This document shows positions 36,780-46,710 of a stretch of DNA of 64,000 nt, in pieces. Positions within the stretch are counted from its first letter, which is position 1; the number at the start of each line of letters is the position of its first letter. Where the stretch lies: contig CAMXCT020002759.1 of NCBI GenBank assembly GCA_947184155.2, forward strand, positions 1 to 64,000. The letters are read 5' to 3'. The translations under genes and the position numbers were made by a program. The DNA is from Cladocopium goreaui. Its lineage: Eukaryota; Sar; Dinophyceae; Suessiales; Symbiodiniaceae. Under the pieces are notes generated by a model that ran no database searches, was not told where the DNA came from, and saw nothing but the letters and a program-made list of their open reading frames with translations.

Positions 36780-39373
36780 TCCCCAGCTCAACCCCCCAGT
36801 ATCACACTTTCCTTCGTGTGTCCACCCCCTCTCCCCCCTCCCCTTATCTCTTTTCTGTTTCACTCTGGGTTTTCACCCTTTGGTTGGCTTTTGTTTCATC
36901 AATCACGGTGGTGGAAGATGACTTACGTGTCTAATTGGTTCAATTGTCACATCTACTTAAGTTTACTGCTCATACGCAGTGTGTCTGTCCCAAGACGTGA
37001 CAGGTGCACTGGTATGCAGCAGGAGACACAGTTTCCCCATTTATAATTGTTAGGCTCATCATGCGACACATGCCTGGCTCCAACCAACCCAGATCTCTCC
37101 ATCAGTTGGGAGCCACAGTTGGCGTTGTGTGCGAGTGCCAGCTTAGGCATAACAGATCGGGCCGCATGGCTTCGGTAATACCCGCTTTCTGAATGTGCTG
37201 TCCCGTCGAGAGCTTAGCTTGTACCAAGGTTGCCTCTGCCATGAAGCCTAGTGCACGCACTCGCTTTCTCGCAGGCTTTGCCTGACAATCATCGATGGGT
37301 GAAGAGGCTGTTGTTGTCCCCAGATGTAGTCTTGATTAGCCACCCACTCCCCCACCCTTTCCACCAACCAAGGCACTTGAATTCGCTGACTCATCCATAG
37401 GTTTTGCCATCCGCAGAGCTTCATTAGGTGTTGGTGCCTTTTTCTGTCCCTTTCGGTTTGTGGTTACTGTTCCCTGCCTGACGTGACCCTCACTCCCCCT
37501 CGGATGTTCCTCCTTGGCGCCTTGGTCCAGGTTTTACTGGTCCCTCCCTCTGGGTATCGTTGCTTCCGGCGACGGCCTGGTTGCCTTGCCTCTGTGCTTG
37601 GAGTGATTGTTGTGCATTGATTTCCCCTCTTCATTGTGTCTCATGGCACTAAAGGCCTTTGGCCCTGTGTGGGGCTCGTTCCCTCTACACCATGTTTCCT
37701 GTGCTGTTGGAGTGCTGTGTGCACCCTCACTGAGGTATTCATCATAGTATGATCCTTGGCCCCTTTTTTGAACTCCGTTAAGGCACGTTTGTACCCCTTC
37801 TGGTGCGGGTGTGTCCCTCTCCCTCTGTCCTCTGCTGCCTCCTGGCTCCTCTCCTCGCTCCTTCTGTGTGGCCGGTGTCGTTGTGTGTGTTTTGTTTTGG
37901 CCTCTCCCCCCTTTTGTGATGTGCTTTCCCCCATGATGGCAGGGTTCTCTTTGGTGGTTGTTGTGTCATCTGGTTTACCTGTTGCCTGGATACTGAGGTT
38001 ACCGCTCTACATCATTGCTCTGTCATTTCACCTTCACTACATTGGTCTTATCTCTAGTTACTCTGAATTCGTTCGCGGTGGGGCAGATTCCTGTCACCGT
38101 CCCCTCCTCTCCGTTTTACCTCTTTTATGTCTTTTTGCGGTTTTTGGCTGTTTGATTCATGTGGCTTTTTCGTTGGCTGTCTGGGGAGGGCCCTTCTCGC
38201 TCTGTTTTGTTTCTGCGATTTCTTCGGGAGGGGCGGTAGATCCCCGGTAGAGCCATGGACCAGGCTGCACTGCAGTGAGCACTACTGGCGCTGTCCAGTG
38301 GTGCTTCCTGCTGTTCAGTCTGGAGCGCCCTAGTGCAGCAAAGCCTGCCAACATGGATCGGTGCGCTGATGGGACGTTGTGATTCTGCTCATGGCTCACT
38401 CTAGGGGAGAGTGGCCCTATGTGAGATGCACTGCGAACCTCTGGAACATCTGACTTGCAGCAGTTTTTGCTGGGACGATGACACCTGGTGAATCCTGCTA
38501 GTCAATCTGGTGCTGGTACAGCAAACCTAGCCACCTCTTCAAGTCTGTGGCTTGAGCTCGATTGCCATGTGCGAGCGGCGCAATTGTGTACAGGTCGCTG
38601 AGTAGCAATCTTTCTTTGCTTAAGCCTCCCCTCTGCACGAGTGTATTCTATTCATCTGCAATGACCTTACGGAGAGGATCCTTTTTTTCTGCGGAGATCT
38701 TTCACCATTGGCACCGTTTCAGGTCCTCTTGGCTTCCTACGATATGACAGCATCTGGGATGAATTACAGTTATTGTCCTGCATGACCTACAGGCTGTCAA
38801 TCCCTACCCCCCTTGAGGGGGGTATTGAGTCACATCACCACTGCGGCAGTATCTTACTACAGAGATTGGACTCCAACTTCACTCATCATCATAGGACCAA
38901 CTTTGACAATGAGAATGGCAACTGATACGAGCTGTACTGTCAGCTATTCCTGCTTTGCCTACCTTTCAGAGAGCTGGAGTGACAGTCACGGTTGTATGGA
39001 TGATTGGAATCTGGGTGATCGTGTACTATATTTTTCGCTCTGCCGCACTTAATTAGTTTGCATGTTTTTGATGACGATACAGTGGCTTAGGTCACTGTAT
39101 TCAAGGCAAATCTCAAGTTGTTTGGTTTGGTTCTTGTTTGGGCCCGGCCCCGTTCTTTGTTGCTTCGCTGTTTGCTTTATGGCGAAACGCAAATCTGGCT
39201 GGGGGATTTGCGGGTCGTTTTGGTTGCGTTTTTTTAGTTTTTTGTTTGTGTTGATGTGATGATTTGCCCGCGTTTTTGGACCACACGAGTCCTTTTTCTA
39301 AATGCTTTTCACCGCTTACGCTATTGTAAGGACCGTGCCTAGTGCGAATCGGCCAAACCGGAAGAAAAAAAAA
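36780..39373 (+). other. 3' UTR and 3' terminus of the giant element
   Basis: This is 2.6 kb without a convincing gene, nearly identical to 1427-4029. It carries one family hairpin (36972-37015), a C6/TTGA/G6 hairpin near 38796-38830, and an 8 bp stem at 39077-39084/39093-39100. It ends CGGCCAAACCGGAAG followed by ten A residues (39364-39373). Short ORFs in it are C/T- or G/T-rich and not supported. Confidence 0.82.
36972..37015 (+). promoter_or_regulatory. family hairpin, 3' UTR of the full copy
   Basis: The inner stem CTGTC/GACAG carries the loop CCAAGACGT. The outer arms ATACgCAGTG and CACTGgTAT pair with one mismatch. It corresponds to 1617-1660 of the upstream copy, with loop and outer-stem substitutions. 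Confidence 0.75.
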
Positions 39374-40930
39374 ACACAACAAAAAGCCAAAACAAAGGGG
39401 CAACAAACCACAAACCAAAACACACAAAGGCAGCGAAGCGGGCAGAGGAAGCCAGCGAACGAACAAGGAAGAGGGGGAAGGCAGAAGGCGGAGGCCAGCA
39501 GCAACAGACAGAGAGGGCGCCCGGGAAGGCAGCAAGGACAGAAGGGAGGAAGCAGCACGGGCCAAGTAGAAGGGCGCATGCAGCTCTAGCGGCGTCCTGA
39601 GGGGGGATCTGGATCACCATAAAGGTGAATACCTCAGTGCAGGAAGGAGGAGCACCGAAACAGCACTCGCAACATGGTGTAGAGGGCGGAGCCCCACACA
39701 GGGCCGAAGCCTTTATTGCCATGAAGAGAAGTGAAGAAAGGTGCCAAGCCGTCACAACACACCATGCCACAGGCATGACAACCGGGCCGTCGCAAATACA
39801 ACCAGATACCCAGAGGGAGGGACCAGCAGAGCACTGACTGGACCAGAAGGCACCAGACGACTAACCGAGGGGGCGGGCAGAGCAGGGGCCAAGGAAAAGA
39901 CAACAGCAAAAACAAAAGGCCAACAGAAACCCGCGACACCACAAGCAAAAACCAAACAGAAAACAAAAGGGCCACGAGACACCGGACACAAAGGGACAAC
40001 CAGAGCAGGCCGAAGCAAGCAAGCCGCACATTGCAGGCCCCAACACACCACCCAGAGAAAAACAACAAACAAGGAACAAACCAAGAAGGCAAGAGGCCAA
40101 ACAGTCAAACGTCAGACAGGAGACCAGACAAAACGCGACAACGAACACAAACGAATTAAAGAGTACGAGTGCACCTGCCCAGTCTGCACAAGTACAAGAA
40201 GGGTCAAGATCAATTTATGGGGCGGGAGGACCGAAACAAAAGTAATAATGTACCAGTCCAGTTTGCGGGTATGCACGCAGGCATCCACGCAGTCCAAAAG
40301 GGATCAAGACCTTAGTGCTACAGTACCGTGGTAGAAACAGGAAAGAGAAAGGGGTACGGTGGGCCCTGTGTGATTTTGTGGTTGGTTGTTTTGGTTGTTT
40401 TCTTGTTTAAGGGCCTGCGTTAACATGGCACAGAAGTTGTCATTTGCATGCGTCGAGATGCAGATGGCCTGCGCGAAGGATGGCACACAAGCTGCTATCG
40501 GAATTCATCTCAAGAGCACATTGCTGTCCATTTGCCCCGTTTTTTTTGGGCTGTTTTTGTTTGTTTTGTTGTTTTTTGTGTGTTTTGCTTTTTGTGGTTT
40601 TTGTTTTGTTTGCTTTCTTGTTGGTTTGTGCTCGCTCTCGGCAATTGGATAGCTTTATGGACTATGTAAAGGTCCACACCAGCTCTCTTTTGTGGCTTTG
40701 CATGCATATCAATTCAATTTCCGGCAAGTAAAAGCTTGTGTAACGACCTGGCGAAAGCCTCGGAGGCGTTGGACGGAAAAAAAAGAGAAAGGGGTACGGT
40801 GCCTGTCCAGTCTGCGGACAGACACACGCGCATAACCTTATTTCTGCACCTTAGTGAAACAAGAGGGGTGAAACAGGTAGGGAGAGAGCACCACGAAACT
40901 GAGCTTATTGCTGCAAATCAAACAACAAGA
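39374..40930 (-). other. diverged 3' UTR of an older family member, minus strand
   Basis: Read on the minus strand, about 39600-39900 matches the 2130-2420 / 37490-37770 part of the 3' UTR, with many substitutions and gaps. Around 40802-40821 lies the minus-strand hairpin CTGTCC-GCAGACT-GGACAG, downstream of the coding remnant as in the full copy. A more decayed relative is near 40168-40190. The match begins immediately at 39374, so the full copy seems to have landed in, or recombined with, this older relative. It is interrupted by the 420 bp retroposon at 40362-40781. Confidence 0.75.
40362..40781 (+). mobile_element. 420 bp non-autonomous retroposon with 20 bp target duplication
   Basis: The 20 bp AAAGAGAAAGGGGTACGGTG occurs at 40342-40361 and 40782-40801. 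The sequence between starts GGCCCTGTG and ends GGACGGAAAAAA, an A-rich tail. It has no ORF. Its 3' end (GGCGAAAGCCTCGGAGGCG, then TTGGACGG and the A-run) resembles that of the tRNA-derived SINE in this window (GGCGAAAGCC...GGCGCCGTCC, then A-run). A similar end is seen on the minus strand near 47303-47345. This suggests a shared LINE partner. Confidence 0.75.
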
Positions 40931-40946
40931 GGGGGGAGAGGGGTAT

Positions 40947-42178
40947 CTATGTCATACGGCGTGTAATTTGTTCAAGGTAATGGTGTTTGTCAGATTTGAG
41001 AGTGGCAGTCCAACTGTTTTCAAGGGCAAACGAGACAGGGTTATTTAGTTCTTGAGTAGTGGCTAGCCGTCGGAGCTCACTACATTTTGCTTTGAACTCA
41101 TCTATGTCACCTCGGGGTGGCTTTTTACGTACTCGCCTGCTAGGGAAGTCCCGATTCTGCAGCGTAGCTGCAGGAGCATAGTGAGCCGGTAGCTGGTAAA
41201 GGACTCTGCTCGTAAACTTGTCGTAACTGATCTCCCAATGAGAGAACATATGACGGTGGTTCATTTGCTTCCTTAGTTGGTGCACAAATTGGTGTAAGTC
41301 CTTCGTTACATGCCAGAGCCGCAGTAGGCTGTAGTTGGAAGGCCAGTCCAGCGGACACAGCGTCGCGGTCTGCTTCCACTTTTCCGGCGTCAGGCCTTTG
41401 GGAGATGGGATTTTTTTTTTTGGCCGGCGCCCTTTGCCTTTCGGCGGGTCACCACTTGAGGCTTGCTCGCGGACCAGCGGGGAATCGAACCACCACCGGT
41501 AGTCTGTCTGCGACGTCAAGAACGACGCCCTACCAACTGAGCCACGAGGAGACCTGGCCTGTGGGAGATGGGGTAATGACCTCGAGCGTGACTCTGGTTG
41601 CTCAGCCAGCGGCTTGTAAGTCTTCATCAAGGTCGAGCTGGAGACCAGGTACTCTCTTGTCAGTAAACTTGACTACCATTGTGTGTTTGCCGCTTCCAGT
41701 TAGCACATTGGATGGTCACCTCCTTGTGTAGCACCCCCAGCATCACCAATGAAACGCGCCACCACCTTACTCGCCCAGCTGGCCGGGAACCATGCTACAG
41801 GGCAGACATTCCACTGACAAGATCGATCCCTGCGTTGGGTCATGAGTGAGGTTGATTGGTGACGACCACTTTGACTGGGCCACTTGGAGCGCGGTCATGA
41901 TTGACGGCTGCACTTTCCGTGGCTGCTCCAATTAACTCAGACAATATAGAGCGAAACCAATACATGGCATAGAGGAGGCATTCCGTTTCAGGGTGGCCAA
42001 TGTTTCCGCACGCCGCATCAGCGAGCATAGATACTTCGCTAATGTTTCGGCCAGCCGAATAGTAAAGTTTCTGGCCGTAGCCTGAAAGACTGTCTCCAGG
42101 GTGTCAATACGTCCTCGCAGCTAAAGTTCTGCTGCAATGGTCATAAACAATTTGGCAAATTTCTCTTGGATGGAAGTT
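40947..42178 (-). pseudogene. decayed orf13 C-terminal fragment, minus strand
   Basis: On the minus strand the translation follows orf13 from LTSIQEKFAK (about 42178), through RLAETLAKYLCSLMRRAET, ETECLLYAMYWFRSILSELIGAA and GPVKVVVTNQPHS, to the C-terminus (GLTPEKWKQTATLCPLDWPS, then DKHHYLEQITRRMT). It has in-frame stops (for example near 41840 and 42120), a deletion of the stretch between about SLVMLG and AGATRV, and a SINE inserted in the codons for IIPSPEG (41410-41561). Homology is clear but much more diverged than between the two giant copies, so it is an older subfamily. Confidence 0.85.
41410..41561 (-). mobile_element. tRNA-derived SINE, minus strand
   Basis: The TGGGAGATGGG target duplication is at 41399-41409 and 41562-41572. 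Read on the minus strand, the head is tRNA-like with Pol III box A TGGCTCAGTTGG and box B GGTTCGATTCC. It is followed by a body (AAGCCTCAAGTGGTGACC...GGCGCCGGCC) and an A-run (T-run at 41411-41421). It interrupts the orf13 remnant. Confidence 0.85.
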
Positions 42179-42183
42179 AACGA

Positions 42184-43290
42184 GACCAATCAACCTCATT
42201 CCCGACCTAACGCAGAGGGATCGATCTTGTCAGCGGAGTGTCTGCCCTCCTGGCATGGTTCCCCGCCAGTTGAGCGAGTAAGGTTGCACCGCGTTTCATT
42301 GGTGATACTGGGGGAACTACGCAACTGCCACAAGAAGTGACGATCCAATGCCCTACCCGGGAAGCGGCAAACATATAATGGGATGATAGTGACCAAGTGC
42401 TTCAAGCAATCAAGTTTACTGACAAGAAAGTACCTGGTCTACACCTGGACCTTGATGAAGACTTAGAAGCCGCGGACTGTTTCACGGAAGCTATTCGTGG
42501 CTATTAAATGGGGGTAGTGGAACCAGATGTCATGCGCGGCCTTCAACCAGCAGGAGCAACCAGAGTCACGCTTGACGTAATCATCCCATCTCCAGAGGCC
42601 TAACGCCTGAAAAGTGGAAACAGACTGCAAAGATAGGTTTCAAGATGTTCAAGTAGGTTCGAGGTGGTTCAGTGCACTACCCAAACTTTCACACAAAAAG
42701 GTCTTCGCATGACGCAAGTGGATCAAAGTTGGGCAGCAATTTTTCAACGCAACTGGGGAGGACAACTTCTTCAATGTTTTACAGCTCCGAAAATGAGATT
42801 CTGCAGTGACCTTTGAAACTGGCGCAGCTTTGACAAACAGCAATACTTTTTGCAAGTCCAGAAGGCATTACAGTGTCCCACTGCCACCATCAATCATGGC
42901 TAAGGGACCCCAACCATAGTATTGTATAGATTCGAGTCCCCGTGAGCCTCGCTTTGTCCTCGTGCCTTGGGCAAGCCTCGGTGAGCCTTGGAGCGCCTCG
43001 AATGCCAACAAAAATGCTTCAGCATGGACCCTAAAACAGGGTCCAAAAAAGTGGTCAAAACATGGCTGCGAGAAAGGGACCTTGACAGTGGGACGCTATG
43101 TCCGCTGGACTTGCCTTCCCACAAAAAACTTCCTGCAGCTCTGGCATGTACCGAAAGACTTACACCAATTTGTTGACCAATTAAACGAGCAAATGAACCA
43201 TCGTCATATGTTCTCTCGTTGGAAGATAAACTGAGACAAGTTTACGAGTAGAGTCCTCTACCAGTTCCCGGCTCACTACTGGGGAGGCCC
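42184..43290 (+). pseudogene. decayed orf13 C-terminal fragment, plus strand
   Basis: The plus-strand translation follows orf13 from TNQPHS (42184) through SALLAWFPAS, VLQAIKF, GLHLDLDED, MRGLQPAGATRVTLDVIIPSP (to about 42600), and after an insert resumes at about 43091 with LCPLDLPS and LWHVPKDLHQFV, to TSRVLYQF. Several in-frame stops and a frameshift near 42600 disable it. About 450 bp of unrelated sequence (about 42640-43090) interrupt it. It lies head to head with the minus-strand fragment, with the junction at about 42179-42183, so the two are products of an inversion or of two opposed insertions. Confidence 0.82.
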
Positions 43291-43554
43291 CAGCTGGTGG
43301 ACCTGGTTTTGGCAGCTTGCCTGACTGCTAAAAACGGAGTTGCTGTTGCTCGTGATTATCAGGCATCTGCATCTTAGACCATCTCGTAGCAGTGTCTCGT
43401 AGTTGGGCTCGAAGACTTGTAGTCAATCGTTTGCAAGCTTTTCTTTCCAAGCTCGGGTTGTTCTCGCCAGAAGCGGTGAAGATTTACAGGACCAGAAGAA
43501 GATTTTACAGCGTTGCTGATGGGAATTGCCACGGCAGACTTTGGGCTGCAGTGA

Positions 43555-43862
43555 AATACGCGCGGCGCTGTGAAACGCAGTGAAACGCACAGTGAAACGC
43601 GCACGGCGCTGTGTAACGCAGTGAAACGCACAGTGAAACACACAGTGAAACACAGCGCGAAACGTTGTAATTTACAATGGTTTGCGTTTTAAGTAGAAGC
43701 AAGGGCTGCTGCATTGAAAAAAGTCCTAGCTTTTTTTCTTCCCGCAAGCACGAAACGTCGTAAATTACCGTGTTTCGTGCTGTGTTTCACTGTGCGTTTC
43801 ACTGCGTTTCACAGCGCCGTGCGCGTTTCACTGCATTCTACAGCGCTGCGCGTATTTCATTT
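43555..43862. repeat. fold-back palindrome built of GTGAAACGC units
   Basis: The left arm (about 43555-43672) repeats GTGAAACGCA and its variants. The right arm (about 43760-43862) is its inverse (TGCGTTTCAC). A ~90 bp centre separates them. It forms a long hairpin. It is duplicated at about 45850-46140. Confidence 0.85.
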
Positions 43863-43983
43863 TCTGTTTGCTGGGCAGCAATAGTGTTAGGAAAGCGTAG
43901 AGGCGTAGAATGCCCTCTGCCCCCCCATTCGGCAATGTTGGACAAGTACCTTGCTTTTGTGACAATGAAGGATTATTAGCGTA

Positions 43984-44128
43984 GGCGTCCCTGTGGAGTA
44001 GTTGGTAGGGCGATTGTCTTGACGTCGCGGACAGACTACCGGTGGCGGTTCGATTCCCCGCTGGTCCGCAGGTAAGCCTCAAAGTGTGGTGACCAGGCGA
44101 AAGCCAATTGGCGCCGTCCACAAAAAAA
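43984..44128 (+). mobile_element. tRNA-derived SINE in block 1
   Basis: A tRNA-like head (box B GGTTCGATTCC) is followed by a body ending GGCGCCGTCC and an A8 tail. The target duplication AATGAAG-ATT-TTAGCGTA is at about 43964-43983 and 44129-44148, with two mismatches. It is the same family as 41410-41561. Confidence 0.85.
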
Positions 44129-44494
44129 ATGAAGCATTTTTAGCGTATTCTAAGCCCATGCCAGCCGCTTGTTTGTCTTGGGCTACGATTTGCATTGCGC
44201 CTTGTGATTGTTGTTTCGGTTGGATTCGCTTTGGTTATTGGGCCGGGAGAGGAGAGGGTTCGGATGATTGCAATGTTTTGAATCATGTGCTAAAGCTTTG
44301 CGGGGCTTCGCAAGCCTGTCTACGCTTTGAGATCCGCTTCTTTGTTTGACGAGAAGTTGTACAGGCTGTGTTTTGTCATCGCTGTCACTGTAGCTGTCAG
44401 ACTTTAAAGGACCGAGGCGCATGAACTTTGCTAGACTCAAATAGTCGTTGTCCGCATTCTGCGGCGTACCACAACATTGCACGATGAGGGGAAG

Positions 44495-44665
44495 GGAGCA
44501 ACGTGAGCATCGGCCAGCAAAGCGGTTGGAATGTCATCCATGACAGATGTTCAAGTGCTTTTAATGTTTTTGTTTTGGATTCGAAAATGGCCAAGCAACA
44601 GCTCCAAAAATGGGAGTTGAAATTTGTCACAGAACTGGAGCCATTGGAAGGGGCCTCCCCAGTCT
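44495..44665. repeat. inverted repeat partner of 46917-47090
   Basis: The sequence from GGAGCAACGTGAGCATCGG to GGGGCCTCCCCAGT is found inverted at about 46917-47090. It includes a short palindrome (AGCTCCAAAAATGGGAG type). There is no gene in it. Confidence 0.8.
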
Positions 44666-45590
44666 GTCTTTTTGGTGAGAAGATTGGACTCTTGTGGAAG
44701 AATGTTTGGTTGCAAGTTCTGAAACTTTGAAAGGATGAATGGCTCGGTTTTTAATTTGAGTGTGGGTCCAGAAGTTTTCGTTTCAACGTCTATATTGAAA
44801 TACGAAAAAAACGATTCAAAATTAGCTCCCATTTTGGGAGCCGATTTTGGGAGCCGGAAAGCGACTCCCAAAATGGGAGTCGGCGCCGTTGTTATTGCAA
44901 AAGTAAATGAGGCGTGGCGATTGCCCCCATTTTGGGGTCAAGAAACGACTCCCAAAACGGAGGCCGCATTGTGTGTTTTTTTGAAGGTATTGCTTGGCAT
45001 TCGAAAGCGGAATTTGATAATTTGCAAGCGCAAGTTTGTAAATTCTGGGTTGAACCCTCTGTTGGCAAAGTGTGTCTCGCTTAGTGCAATTTAGGACACA
45101 TAAATAGCATTCTGCTGCGGCGTTCCTGCACAGTCTGTCTTTTTGGTGAGAAGATTGGACTCTTGTGGAAGAATGTTTGGTTGCATGTTCTGAAACTTTG
45201 AAAGGATGAATGGCTCGGTTTTTAATTTGAGTGTGGGGCCAGAAGTTTTCGTTTCAACGTCTATATTGAAATACGAAAAAAACGATTCAAAATTAGCTCC
45301 CATTTTGGGAGCCGGAAAGCGACTCCCAAAATGGGAGGCGGCGCCGTTGTTATTGCAAAAGTAAATGAGGCGTGGCGATTGCCCCCATTTTGGGGTCAAG
45401 AAACGACTCCCAAAACGGAGGCCGCCTTGTGTGTTTTTTTGAAGGTATTGCTTGGCATTCGAAAGCGGAATTTGATAATTTGCAAGCGCAAGTTTTTGAA
45501 TTCTGGGGTGAACCCTCTGTTGGCAAAGTGTGTCTCGCTTAGTGCAATTCAGGACACATAAATAGCATTCTGCTGCGGCGTTCCTGCACT
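44660..45590. repeat. tandem duplication of a roughly 465 bp unit
   Basis: Units are 44660-45130 and 45131-45590, nearly identical apart from a deletion of one palindrome half in the second. Both carry CTCCCAAAATGGGAG palindromes. No coding potential stands out. Confidence 0.85.
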
Positions 45591-46710
45591 GGGGAGGCCC
45601 CAGCTGGTGGGCCTGGTTTTGGCAGCTTGCCCGACTGCTCAAAACGGAGTTGCTGTTACTCGTGATTATCAGGCATCTGCATCTTAGACCATCTCGTAGC
45701 AGTGTCTCGTAGTGTTGGGCTAGAAGACTTGTAGTCAATCGTTTGCAAGCTTTTCTTTCCAAGCCAGACGCGTTGAAGATTTACAGGACCAGAAGAAGAT
45801 CTTATAGCGTTGCTGATTGGAAACTTGCCACGGCAGACTCTGGGCTGCAGTGAAATACGCGCGGCGCTGTGAAACGCACAGTGAAACGCGCACGGCGCTG
45901 TGTAACGCAGTGAAACACACAGTGAAACACAGCGCGAAACGTTGTAATTTACAATGTTTTGCGTTTTAAGTAGAAGCAAGGGCTGCTGCATTCAAAAAAG
46001 TCCTAGCTTTTTTCTTCCCGCAAGCACGAAACGTCGTAAATTACCGCGTTTCGTGCTGTGTTTCACTGTGCGTTTCACTGCGTTTCACAGCGCCGTGCGC
46101 GTTTCACTGCATTCTACAGCGCTGCGCGTATTTCACTTTCTGTTTGCTGTGAGTTGGGTTGGAGGGGCAGCAATAGTGTTAGGAAAGCGTAGAGGCGTAG
46201 AATGCCCCCTGCCCCCCCATGCGGCAATGTTGGACAAGTACCTTGCTTTTGTGACAATGAAGCATTTTTAGCATAGGCGTCCCTGTGGAGTAGTTGGTAG
46301 GGCGACGTTCTTGACGTCGCGGACATACTACCGGTGGCGGTTCGATTCCCCGCTGGTCCGCAGGTAAGCCTCAAAGTGTGGTGACCAGGCGAAAGCCAAT
46401 TGGCGCCGTCCACAAAAAATGAAGCATTTTTAGCGTATTCTAAGCCCATGTCAGCCGCTTGTTTGTCTTGGGCTACGATTTGCATTGCGCCTTGTGATTG
46501 TTGTTTCGGTTGGATTCCGCTTGGGTTATTGGGCCGGGAGAGGAGAGGGTTCGGATGATTGCAATGTTTTGAATCATGTGCAAAGCTTTGCGGGGCTTCG
46601 CAAGCCTGTCTACGCTTTGAGATCCGCTTCTTTGTTTGACGAGAAGTTGTACAGGCTGTGTTTTGTCATCGCTGTCACAGTAGCTGTCAGACTTTAAAGG
46701 ACCGAGGCGC
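45591..46710. repeat. segmental duplication, block 2
   Basis: This is the second copy of 43281-44420, with small indels. It includes the fold-back palindrome (about 45850-46140) and a SINE (46277-46418) with its AATGAAGCATTTTTAGC target duplication. Confidence 0.85.
46277..46418 (+). mobile_element. tRNA-derived SINE in block 2
   Basis: It is the same insertion as 43984-44128, duplicated with its block. The tRNA-like head, body and A-tail are intact, and the flanking target duplication is present on both sides. Confidence 0.82.

Larger units (their letters stand above)
4579..39373 (+). mobile_element. giant multi-ORF non-LTR-type retroelement, about 34.8 kb
   Basis: The 3' boundary is defined by loss of identity with the upstream copy right after the A-run (39364-39373). 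The 5' boundary is taken at the DinoSL relic (4579). In between, all ORFs are on one strand and all parts are tied together by one recurring hairpin. Endonuclease, RT and RNase H in a single ORF, plus an A-run and no long terminal repeats, indicate a LINE-type (target-primed) element. Its length, about 13 ORFs, methyltransferase, helicase and accessory genes are far outside ordinary LINEs of 4-8 kb. No target-site duplication was found. Whether the left end is complete is uncertain. Confidence 0.75.
43281..44420. repeat. segmental duplication, block 1
   Basis: This is about 1.14 kb, matching block 2 (45591-46710). It starts GGGGAGGCCCCAGCTGGTGG and ends ACCGAGGCGC. It contains a fold-back palindrome, a SINE and a G/T-rich end. 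No gene is seen in it. Confidence 0.85.

Noticed and set aside
1-39373. Interpretation of the 4 kb repeats as LTRs of one element
   Set aside because: The repeat covers coding sequence plus 3' UTR and ends in an A-run, and no matching repeat stands before orf1. Two adjacent copies explain it better.
41464-41556. Functional tRNA gene on the minus strand (also 43984-44065, 46277-46360)
   Set aside because: The anticodon arm is irregular, all copies carry a common 3' body and A-tail, and all are flanked by target duplications, so they are SINEs.
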